Assembly (NCBI GenBank): GCA_947448105.1
Contig: CANFNE010000039.1
Span: 1 to 13,118 of the forward strand
Reading direction: 5' to 3'
DNA from: Burkholderiales bacterium
GTDB lineage: Bacteria > Pseudomonadota > Gammaproteobacteria > Burkholderiales > Burkholderiaceae_C
DNA: 13,118 nucleotides
Shown here piece by piece: positions 1 to 5,846 of the stretch. Under the pieces are notes generated by a model. It was given only the letters and a program-made list of their open reading frames with translations, did not search any database and had not been told where the DNA came from. How positions within the stretch are numbered: position 1 is the stretch's first letter; the number at the start of each line of letters is the position of its first letter. The position numbers were made by a program, and so were the translations under genes.

Positions 1-12
1 AAAAAGCACCGC

Positions 13-354
13 ATGCACACGCTCTACGACTCCGAAACCTTCACCGTGACCCACATGCTGGCCAACGCGCAAGCGCAGGACATGAGCCCGGCATCGGCCA
101 ACGGACCGGGCAACACCGCCCTGAGCGAGATCAAAACCGCGCAATACCCCCAGGGCGTGCCCATGCTGGCGCGCCATGGCTTTGAGATCGTGGACAAGCG
201 CTCGGGCAAAGAGGTGTACCTCGACGGCTCCTGGGCCGAGCTGTTCCAGCAGCACATCGTCGCCTGGCAGGTCAACATGCCCACCCAGGAAGAAGTTGAA
301 GAGACGCTGGAACAGTACGCCGAACTGGCGCAAAACCCGGTGGTGGTGCACTGA
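13..354 (+). CDS. DUF3567-like small conserved protein
   Basis: This 113-residue soluble protein has no signal peptide or membrane segment. Its C-terminal half contains RHGFEIVDKRSGKEVYLDG followed by an acidic helix rich in Glu and Gln. I recognise that pattern from the DUF3567 family of short uncharacterised proteins common in Burkholderiales; this is recall of a family pattern, not a search result. The N-terminal 45 residues look less ordered (Ala, Ser, Asn and Pro rich). The ATG at 13 is the first available, but only 12 bases precede it, so a longer upstream start or a ribosome binding site cannot be judged. It is followed by a 116-base gap and is probably unrelated to the CO locus. The biochemical function is unknown. 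Confidence 0.72.
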   Translation: MHTLYDSETFTVTHMLANAQAQDMSPASANGPGNTALSEIKTAQYPQGVPMLARHGFEIVDKRSGKEVYLDGSWAELFQQHIVAWQVNMPTQEEVEETLEQYAELAQNPVVVH

Positions 355-470
355 ATTTGGGGTGTACCTGCCGACCCGGTACGCACCTGTTTGACCGCGC
401 GGCGTAGCAGCGGCAAGCGCACAAATTCGCCCGCCTGGATTTCAAACTCTCCCACGCTGAGGAAAGCCCT
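355..470. other. Intergenic region upstream of the copper-protein pair
   Basis: This 116-base non-coding gap holds an imperfect dyad at about 360-387, with arms GGTGTACC and GGTACGCACC, just after the first gene's stop. No T-run follows, so it is not a convincing intrinsic terminator. It could be part of an operator for the downstream copper genes, but I cannot match it to a known CueR or CopR box. The ribosome binding site of the next gene (GAGGAAA) lies at its right end. Confidence 0.3.
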
Positions 471-989
471 GTGAAAATCCAAAACACCTTGCTGGCCTTG
501 GCCAGTGCCACGCTCCTGGCCGCGTCGCCCGCCTTTGCCACCGGCGGCGCCGAGGCCCACCACCACGAAAAGTCCACCGCATCCATCGGCGAGCCCGGTC
601 AGGCCAGCCAAGCCATGCGCACGGTGCAGGTGGAAATGCGCGACAGCATGCAGTTTGTGCCCTCTACGCTGTCGGTCAGGCAGGGCGAGACGTTGCGCAT
701 CGTCGTCAAAAATACGGGTCAGCTCCGGCATGAAATCGTGCTGGGTAGCGAAAAAGACCTCAAGGCCCACGCCGAGATAATGAAAAAGTCACCGGCCATG
801 GCACATCCCGAGCCCCAGATGCTGACGCTGGCCGGCGGCCAGTCGGGCGCGCTCTTGTGGAAGTTCAGCCAGGCCGGTGTGGTGGACTTTGCCTGCCTGC
901 AGCCCGGCCACTTTGAGGCGGGGATGAAAGGCCGGGTGCAAGTCATTGCCGCCAAGGCCGCCCAAGCGGGGGACGCCCATGCGCACTAA
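471..989 (+). CDS. Periplasmic cupredoxin, CopI-like copper-binding protein
   Basis: This 172-residue exported protein has a Sec signal peptide (about residues 1-23, cleavage after SPAFA) and a His-rich stretch (HHH at 30-32). A cupredoxin domain spans about 50-160. The expected copper ligands are present: His87 in RHEIVLG, then Cys142, His147 and Met152 in FACLQPGHFEAGM. The Met/His-rich segment 100-117 fits extra copper binding. Signal, His-rich N terminus and one cupredoxin fold resemble CopI, a periplasmic copper-tolerance protein of betaproteobacteria. The start is GTG at 471, chosen because GAGGAAA sits just upstream and the signal peptide begins there. The stop overlaps the next gene's start by 11 bases, implying one transcript. 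It may simply be copper defence; a role in copper handling for the nearby CO dehydrogenase is only inference. Confidence 0.85.
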   Translation: MKIQNTLLALASATLLAASPAFATGGAEAHHHEKSTASIGEPGQASQAMRTVQVEMRDSMQFVPSTLSVRQGETLRIVVKNTGQLRHEIVLGSEKDLKAHAEIMKKSPAMAHPEPQMLTLAGGQSGALLWKFSQAGVVDFACLQPGHFEAGMKGRVQVIAAKAAQAGDAHAH

Positions 990-1470
990 GACACTGACCC
1001 GGCGCGCGAGTTTGCAGCGCATCGCGCTGCTGCCGCTGGCCGCTGCCGTGGCTGCGGCGCAGGCCGCGCCCCCTCAACCCCAGGTCGAGGTCTGGAAAGA
1101 CCCGTCCTGCGGCTGTTGTGAAGACTGGGTTTTGCACATGGAAAAGTCGGGTTTTGCGGTGCGTGTGAATGGCAGTGGCAACGCGGCGGCGCGCAAGCGC
1201 CTGGGCATTCCCACCGCCTTAGGCTCATGCCACACCGCGAGTGTGGGCGGCTACGCGTTGGAGGGCCATGTACCGGCCAAAGACGTGCAACGCCTGCTGC
1301 GCGAAAAACCCCAGGCCGTGGGCTTGGCCGTGCCCGGCATGCCCGTGGGTTCACCCGGTATGGACGGCGCCGTCTACCAAGGCCGCAAAGACCCGTTTGA
1401 TGTGCTGCTGGTGCTGCCGGGTGGCAGCACACGCGTCTACCAGAGTTACGTCAAAGGCGTGGCGGTCTGA
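979..1470 (+). CDS. Exported DUF411 (CopG-like) copper-associated protein
   Basis: This 163-residue protein belongs to the DUF411 family, shown by WKDPSCGCCEDWV at 39-51 with Cys44, Cys46 and Cys47, and a second conserved patch with Cys84-His85 and His97 (EGHVP). DUF411 includes CopG-type periplasmic proteins of copper-resistance operons, thought to bind or reduce copper through the CxCC site. The N terminus (TRRASLQ, then a hydrophobic Leu/Ala run to about residue 30) is an export signal with a twin-arginine look, though not a perfect Tat motif. I chose ATG 979 because it follows GGGGGA and starts the signal sequence; a longer form from 946 would place charged residues before it. The start overlaps the cupredoxin stop, so the pair is probably translationally coupled. 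It converges on the end of the CO operon. Confidence 0.87.
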   Translation: MRTKTLTRRASLQRIALLPLAAAVAAAQAAPPQPQVEVWKDPSCGCCEDWVLHMEKSGFAVRVNGSGNAAARKRLGIPTALGSCHTASVGGYALEGHVPAKDVQRLLREKPQAVGLAVPGMPVGSPGMDGAVYQGRKDPFDVLLVLPGGSTRVYQSYVKGVAV

Positions 1471-1472
1471 AA

Positions 1473-1509
1473 AGGCGAAGGGGTGATGCGTTTGGACGCG
1501 AACCCGCCT
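1473..1509. terminator. Possible weak bidirectional terminator between convergent genes
   Basis: The 38-base gap between two convergent stops folds into an interrupted hairpin: AGGC/GCCT, GGGT/ACCC and GCGT/ACGC paired around a TTGG loop at 1492-1495, separated by internal loops. Read on the minus strand it is followed by only four T residues; on the plus strand there is no T-run. The position suits a shared terminator, but the stem is broken and the call is tentative. Confidence 0.33.
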
Positions 1510-2213
1510 CAAGTCCCGGCGTAGCGGTAAATCTGGTCGCCCTGCGGCGCGCGAATCTGCGCGTTGAAGGACACCACGATGCGGTCCTGGGTGCCTACAT
1601 AGGGCAGCGCCTTGTGCGGCAAAAAGGAAGGGAACAGCACCAGATCGCCCTCGTGTGGCGTCACGTCCAGCGTGGCGTTTTGCAAATAGGCGTTGCCCAT
1701 GTCCATGTAGGCGCCGCCCAGGAGCGGGAACATCGGGCTGTAAAAGCGCGTGGCGCCGTTGAGCGCGCCCCACTGCGGTTCGCGCTGGCGCTCTGCCACC
1801 GGGTCGATTTGCACGTAGTACACCCCCGACCAGGAGCAGTTGCCGTGGGTGTGCACGTCATGAAAGGCCGCGCCGTTCTGGATCTGAAACCACAGGCCCA
1901 CCAGCTCGAGCTGCAGGCCGTGGCGCCCGCTGGGCCAGACCCCGGCGTTGGCCTGTTTGGCCGTGGCTTGCAAGGATTGGGCGATGAATTTCACCAGCGT
2001 GTGGAATTCGGGCACGTCCACGCGCTGCAGCAAGTCGTCGGCGCTTGCGTAAAAGCTGCCTGCGCGCTCAGGGTGCTGGGCCATATCGGTGGCGCGCATG
2101 ACGCTGAAGATGCGCGCAAGCACCTCGTTTACCGCCTGTGCACCTTCCAGGCGGTGCACCGCCATGGGCACCGGCCAGTGCGCACTGTTGGGCGCAAACA
2201 GCGGCGCGCTCAT
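1509..2213 (-). CDS. Putative 2OG-Fe(II) oxygenase-like protein (TIGR02466/2OG-FeII_Oxy_5 type)
   Basis: This 234-residue cytoplasmic protein has the hallmarks of the small 2-oxoglutarate/Fe(II) oxygenase group I know as TIGR02466: FHDVHTHGNCSWSGVYYV at 117-134 supplies the HxH pair (His121, His123; His118 also near), and LVLFPSFLPHKALPY at 191-205 supplies the distal His200, with Arg211 in RIVVSFN as the likely 2-oxoglutarate anchor. These fit a double-stranded beta-helix fold. The substrate is unknown; relatives are annotated as hypothetical. It is the last gene of the cox unit. Its ATG overlaps the stop of the mocA-like gene in an ATGA arrangement (2210-2213) and no good ribosome binding site precedes it, so translation probably depends on coupling. 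A role in CO dehydrogenase maturation or cofactor chemistry is inference from position only. Confidence 0.78.
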   Translation of the reverse strand: MSAPLFAPNSAHWPVPMAVHRLEGAQAVNEVLARIFSVMRATDMAQHPERAGSFYASADDLLQRVDVPEFHTLVKFIAQSLQATAKQANAGVWPSGRHGLQLELVGLWFQIQNGAAFHDVHTHGNCSWSGVYYVQIDPVAERQREPQWGALNGATRFYSPMFPLLGGAYMDMGNAYLQNATLDVTPHEGDLVLFPSFLPHKALPYVGTQDRIVVSFNAQIRAPQGDQIYRYAGT

Positions 2214-2887
2214 GCGCTTACGCTGTGTGCAGCGGGCAGATCAAGCCGCCAGCCGGTGCGCTGGGCCAGGGCCTGCACGTCGGCCAGGGTGTCCAGGTCG
2301 GTAACAAAGCGGGTGTTGGCGCTGGTGTGCACATGCACCAGCGCGGGCTGGCGCTCCACCAGATGGCGGCAGCCCAGGTTGGTGTCGCTGGCCAAAATAT
2401 CGGCCAGTGCCACCTCGTCCATCACGAGGGGGTTGCCGCGCTGGCCGTCCACCACCGGCACCACCACGTGACCGGCGGGGCGCTTTTTGAACGCGGCAAT
2501 CAGCTCGGTCAGGTCGGCCGCGCCCAAGAGCGGCTGATCCGCCAGCACCACCAGCACCGCGTCAAAGTTGCCGCGCAGCGCCTGCAAGCCCACGCGCACC
2601 GAGCTTTGCTGGCCCAGCGCGTAGTCGGCGTTGTGCGCCAGGGTCACGGGGAAGGACGCCACGCTGGCTTCCACTGCGTCACGGGCAAAGCCGGTGACCA
2701 CCACCACCTCGTCCACGCCCGCGCCACTCAGGGCGATGAGCTGGCGGTTGATCAGCGGCACGCCTTGCAGGCGGATCAGCGACTTGGCCACGCCGCCCAT
2801 GCGGCTGCCCGTGCCCGCAGCCAAGAGCACGGCGCCCACGCGCAGGCGGGCGTACAAACCGCCGCCTTGTTTGAGTAAGCATCCCAT
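2210..2887 (-). CDS. mocA: MocA-like molybdenum cofactor cytidylyltransferase
   Basis: This 225-residue nucleotidyltransferase has the glycine-rich nucleotide loop LAAGTGSRMG (22-31), Lys35, a QQSS segment at 93-96, ADQPL (116-120) with the metal-binding Asp117, RGNPLV (150-155) and a C-terminal TDLDT (196-200). The ADQPL form and loop fit MocA, which joins CTP to molybdopterin to give molybdopterin cytosine dinucleotide, the cofactor form used by CO dehydrogenase; MobA-type GTP transfer is less likely here. It lies 37 bases after coxE and shares its transcript. The start at 2887 is supported by AGGA about eight bases upstream, giving roughly 15 extra residues before the nucleotide fold. The stop overlaps the next start by four bases. 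The family is sure; specificity for CTP is inferred from motif and neighbours. Confidence 0.86.
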   Translation of the reverse strand: MGCLLKQGGGLYARLRVGAVLLAAGTGSRMGGVAKSLIRLQGVPLINRQLIALSGAGVDEVVVVTGFARDAVEASVASFPVTLAHNADYALGQQSSVRVGLQALRGNFDAVLVVLADQPLLGAADLTELIAAFKKRPAGHVVVPVVDGQRGNPLVMDEVALADILASDTNLGCRHLVERQPALVHVHTSANTRFVTDLDTLADVQALAQRTGWRLDLPAAHSVSA

Positions 2888-2924
2888 GGCTATGTTCCTG
2901 TGATTGGTTGAAAGTAAAAGGGGT

Positions 2925-4199
2925 TCAGGCGCTGCGCAGCAAATCGGGAAGGCGCGCCAGGCTGGCCAAATTATGGGCCGGCATGAATCGGTTCACCTGC
3001 GCGGCTGCGCGCAGCAGCGCCTCCGACTGCGGCGCCTGCACCGTGGGGTGCAGCCAGCACACGCGGGCGCCGCGCGCACGCACCTGGGCCAGCACGGCGC
3101 CCAGGTCCTCGGGCGGGTCGGTGTCGTAGCCGTCGCTAAACACCATGAACAGATCGCCGCGCTGCAGCCAGCGGCGGTCCAGGTGCAGGCGCAGTGCTTC
3201 TTGCAGGCAACTGGCAATGCGGGTGCCGCCGCCAAAGCCGAAGGTGACGGCGTTGACCTTTTCCTGCACCCGCGCGCTGCGCCGTTTCATGAGCGGCGTG
3301 ACATCGGCCACGCTGGTGTGAAACACCAGGGCGCGCGCGTCCATCACCTCCACAAAAGCGCGGGACAGGCGCAGGTAAAACTGGGCATGCACCTCCATGG
3401 AGCGGCTCACGTCCACCAGCACCACCACGCGCGGCTGGCGGCGCTGGCGCTGAACGCGTGCGAGTTTGACGACCTCGCCCCCGCTGGCCAGCGCACCACG
3501 CAGCGAACGGCGCAGGTGCACCGTGCCCCGGTCGCTGGTAGGTTGAAAGCGGCGCAGCAGCTGGGCGCGCAGGCGTTTTTTGAGGGCTTCGACCAGGGGC
3601 TCAAAGCGGTCCATGTCACCGGGCATCCACTCGGCAAAGTCGCGCTGGTCCAGCGGCGCGGTGCTGCTGGCGCCGCCCTGGGCGCGTTCGCCACCGGCTT
3701 CTTCCAGCGCCCCCCCCGCAGTGTCGTCAGCCTGGCCCACGGTGGGGCGGGCTTGGCCGGGCGCGCTGTTGCCGTTTTGCTGGGCCATGTCCTGGTGCAT
3801 TTGCTGCACCAGCTCGGGCAGGGTGCGCGCGCGCTGGGTCAGGCCCGAGGTGCGGGTGCTGCCTTTGACCTTGTGCGGGAACCAGAAGGCCTGGTGCAGG
3901 TCCGGGTATTTGCGCCACTGGGTCTGGCTGCCGCTGGCAATGCCGCGCCACAGCGCCTGGGTGCGGGGCCACTGCGCCAGCGGCAGGGCCGCTGCGGCTT
4001 GCACCATGAGTTCGACTTCGGCGTAGCCCAGGGCAAAGCCATGCTGGCGCAGGTAATGGGCAAATTCGCCGAGCTGCGCGCGCGGGTCGCTGGCGGGCGG
4101 CAGCCGCGCAGAAGGCGCCGGTAGAGGCACCAACGGGGGCGCCAATGCGGGCGTGGATGCCCCCGCAGCGAGGGCGGCAGACGCGGTGTCGGCGGACAT
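2925..4199 (-). CDS. coxE: CoxE-type VWA domain protein for CO dehydrogenase maturation
   Basis: This 424-residue protein has a conserved N-terminal helical part (about 40-135), a low-complexity Gln/Gly/Ala linker (136-185) and a C-terminal von Willebrand A domain (about 255-420). The MIDAS metal site is intact: DVSRS at 263-267, Thr326 in FGGGT and Asp356 in FSDGYD. VWA proteins of this type act with a MoxR AAA+ partner; in Oligotropha, CoxD and CoxE are needed to complete the Mo-Cu site of CO dehydrogenase, supplying sulphur and copper. The partner coxD is directly upstream with four bases between stop and start, so the two are co-translated. The Ala/Pro-rich first 38 residues look disordered and the true start could be slightly later; no strong ribosome binding site decides it. 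Confidence 0.9.
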   Translation of the reverse strand: MSADTASAALAAGASTPALAPPLVPLPAPSARLPPASDPRAQLGEFAHYLRQHGFALGYAEVELMVQAAAALPLAQWPRTQALWRGIASGSQTQWRKYPDLHQAFWFPHKVKGSTRTSGLTQRARTLPELVQQMHQDMAQQNGNSAPGQARPTVGQADDTAGGALEEAGGERAQGGASSTAPLDQRDFAEWMPGDMDRFEPLVEALKKRLRAQLLRRFQPTSDRGTVHLRRSLRGALASGGEVVKLARVQRQRRQPRVVVLVDVSRSMEVHAQFYLRLSRAFVEVMDARALVFHTSVADVTPLMKRRSARVQEKVNAVTFGFGGGTRIASCLQEALRLHLDRRWLQRGDLFMVFSDGYDTDPPEDLGAVLAQVRARGARVCWLHPTVQAPQSEALLRAAAQVNRFMPAHNLASLARLPDLLRSA

Positions 4200-4203
4200 G
4201 CGC

Positions 4204-5136
4204 CTATTTCAGGGCGGCGGCAACGCCCGCGTCTTGGCCCATGCGCGGGCCGTCCATGAGCTTGCCCACGCGCTCGGCCGTGACCTGCCAGCGGTCGTTG
4301 CGGGTTTTGAGCAGCGCCGCCAGCGAGGGCATGAGCAGCTGCGGGTCGATCGGCAGCTCGCTGTGGCCGAGCTTGAACAGCACGCGCACCCAGTCCAGGG
4401 TTTCGGCCACACCCGGGGTTTTGTCCAGGTCTTCCTTGCGCAGGCGCTGCACAAAGGCCACGCACTCTTCGACCAGGCGGCTGGCGGCCTCGGGCACCAG
4501 GGTGCGCACGATTTGCGTCTCGCGCGCCAGGGTCGGAAAGTCCACAAAGTGAAACAGGCAGCGCCGACGCAGCGCGTCCGACAAATCGCGCGTGCCGTTG
4601 CTGGTCAATATCACCAAGGGCTTGCTGATGGCGCGCAGGGTGCCGATTTCCGGCACGCTGATCTGGTACTCGGACAGCATTTCCAGCAAAAAGGCTTCAA
4701 AAGCCTCATCGGCGCGGTCAATCTCGTCGATCAGCAGCACGCAGGGTGTGGGCGAGCGGATGGCCTGCAAAAGCGGGCGCTCCAGCAAAAAGGCCTCAGA
4801 AAACAGGTTGTCGCGCAGCGCGGATCGGTCGCCTTGGCCCGCTTCGGTCATGCGGATTTCGAGCAGCTGGCGGCTGTAGTTCCACTCGTAGACCGCCTGG
4901 CTCAGGTCCAGGCCTTCATAGCATTGCAGGCGCAGCAAGGGCCGGCCCAACGCACGGGCGCAGGCGCTGGCAATCGCGGTTTTGCCCACACCGGCTTCGC
5001 CCTCTAACAGCAGCGGGCGCTCCAGCGAAAGACCCATCCAAACCAGGCTGGCGAGGTCTTCGTCGGCAATGTAGCCCGCGGTGAACAGGCGCTCGCGCAG
5101 GCCTTGGGGCGAGCCCATGTCAGTGGAGGTGCTCAT
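4204..5136 (-). CDS. coxD: CoxD, MoxR-family AAA+ ATPase
   Basis: This 310-residue AAA+ ATPase of the MoxR group has Walker A GEAGVGKT (46-53), Walker B VLLIDEID (133-140), sensor 1 TSN (178-180) and an arginine-finger region DALRRRC (187-193). CoxD in characterised carboxydotrophs is a chaperone-like ATPase that matures the bimetallic active site of CO dehydrogenase with the VWA protein CoxE, the next gene. I used ATG 5136, which starts 16 bases after the coxG stop; ATG 5118, giving MGSPQGL, is an alternative and neither has a strong ribosome binding site. An open frame extends further upstream to 5361, but that part overlaps coxG and reads as Arg/Pro-rich shadow sequence. Length matches CoxD (about 295-310 residues). 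Confidence 0.92.
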   Translation of the reverse strand: MSTSTDMGSPQGLRERLFTAGYIADEDLASLVWMGLSLERPLLLEGEAGVGKTAIASACARALGRPLLRLQCYEGLDLSQAVYEWNYSRQLLEIRMTEAGQGDRSALRDNLFSEAFLLERPLLQAIRSPTPCVLLIDEIDRADEAFEAFLLEMLSEYQISVPEIGTLRAISKPLVILTSNGTRDLSDALRRRCLFHFVDFPTLARETQIVRTLVPEAASRLVEECVAFVQRLRKEDLDKTPGVAETLDWVRVLFKLGHSELPIDPQLLMPSLAALLKTRNDRWQVTAERVGKLMDGPRMGQDAGVAAALK

Positions 5137-5152
5137 GTGCGCGGGCTGCTTG

Positions 5153-5779
5153 TTAGCGCTTGCTGCCAAACAGCTTGGCAAAGAAGTCTTTGACCAGCGC
5201 CCAGACCAGGCCCAGGGCGTTGAACTCTTGGGCCACGACGGGTGCGGCTGGCACGGGGGCGGCCACCGGCGCGGCGCTCTCTCCCGGCGCGGCTGCAGCG
5301 CTGGTAGCGGGCGCAAGGCTTGCTTGCACCACCGCCGCTTTTTGGGAGAACACGTCGGCAAATTGCGCCAGGATCATGTCCGACACCGAGCCCATCATGC
5401 GCCCGCCAAATTGGGCGAACTTGCCGTTGACAATCACTTCGGCGTGGCCCACCAGCGTGCAGCTGGTGGCGTCAATGGCGACCAGGTTGGCGGTGAGCTC
5501 CATCGACGCAGACGAGCCGCCTTTGTCGGCGCCTTTGCCCATCATTTTGAGGGTGCGGGTGGCGGGGTCGAGCGCCAAAATCTCAATCGTGCCGGCAAAG
5601 GCGGCGACGGCCGGGCCGACCTTGACGCGTACGCTGCCGGTGAAGTGGGTGGCGTCAATCTCGGAAGTGATTTGTGCGCCGGGCATGCAGGTGGCCAGCT
5701 CGTTCATATTGGCCAGCACGGTCCATGCGGCATCTACCCCGGCGGACACCGGGTACTGCTTGTCTAAAACTACTTCCAT
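5153..5779 (-). CDS. coxG: CoxG, SRPBCC-fold CO dehydrogenase membrane/quinone partner
   Basis: This 208-residue protein has an N-terminal CoxG/SRPBCC lipid-binding-like domain (about 1-147, with GAQITSEID, GKGADKGG and NGKFAQFGGRMMG), an Ala/Pro linker (151-183) and a short hydrophobic/amphipathic tail (ALGLVWALVKDFFAKLFG, 188-205) ending in basic residues. CoxG is reported to anchor CO dehydrogenase to the membrane, and recent mycobacterial work, as I recall it, has it carrying quinone to the enzyme. Domain order and tail fit both. It lies after coxL but separated by a strong intrinsic terminator. A weak AGAGAG ribosome binding site precedes ATG 5779, directly after the terminator's T-run. 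In Oligotropha coxG sits after coxF; here it precedes coxD, so gene order differs. Confidence 0.9.
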   Translation of the reverse strand: MEVVLDKQYPVSAGVDAAWTVLANMNELATCMPGAQITSEIDATHFTGSVRVKVGPAVAAFAGTIEILALDPATRTLKMMGKGADKGGSSASMELTANLVAIDATSCTLVGHAEVIVNGKFAQFGGRMMGSVSDMILAQFADVFSQKAAVVQASLAPATSAAAAPGESAAPVAAPVPAAPVVAQEFNALGLVWALVKDFFAKLFGSKR

Positions 5780-5790
5780 GGGAACTCTCT

Positions 5791-5829
5791 AAAAAAAACA
5801 GGGGCGGATGCAGCGCACCGCATCCGCCC
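5791..5829 (-). terminator. Strong intrinsic terminator between coxL and coxG
   Basis: On the minus strand a perfect 10-bp stem, GGGCGGATGC pairing with GCATCCGCCC around the 8-base loop GGTGCGCT, is followed by CTG and then eight T residues. This is a textbook rho-independent terminator in the direction of cox transcription, 17 bases after the coxL stop. The T-run ends only 11 bases before the coxG ATG, so the same element forms the coxG leader. It probably lowers read-through from coxMSL into coxG, coxD and coxE. The plus-strand reading has no matching T-run. Confidence 0.9.
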
Positions 5830-5846
5830 TCACAGGGACTGAAAAC

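Noticed and set aside
24..770. 248-residue open frame on the minus strand
   Set aside because: It crosses two well-supported plus-strand genes (DUF3567-like and cupredoxin) and shows no domain.
2904..4124. 406-residue open frame on the plus strand
   Set aside because: It is antisense to coxE, whose VWA domain and MIDAS residues are clear; the composition is His/Gln/Ala shadow sequence.
5137..5361. Upstream extension of coxD
   Set aside because: It overlaps the coxG coding sequence and is Arg/Pro/Trp-rich out-of-frame translation; MoxR homologues do not have it.
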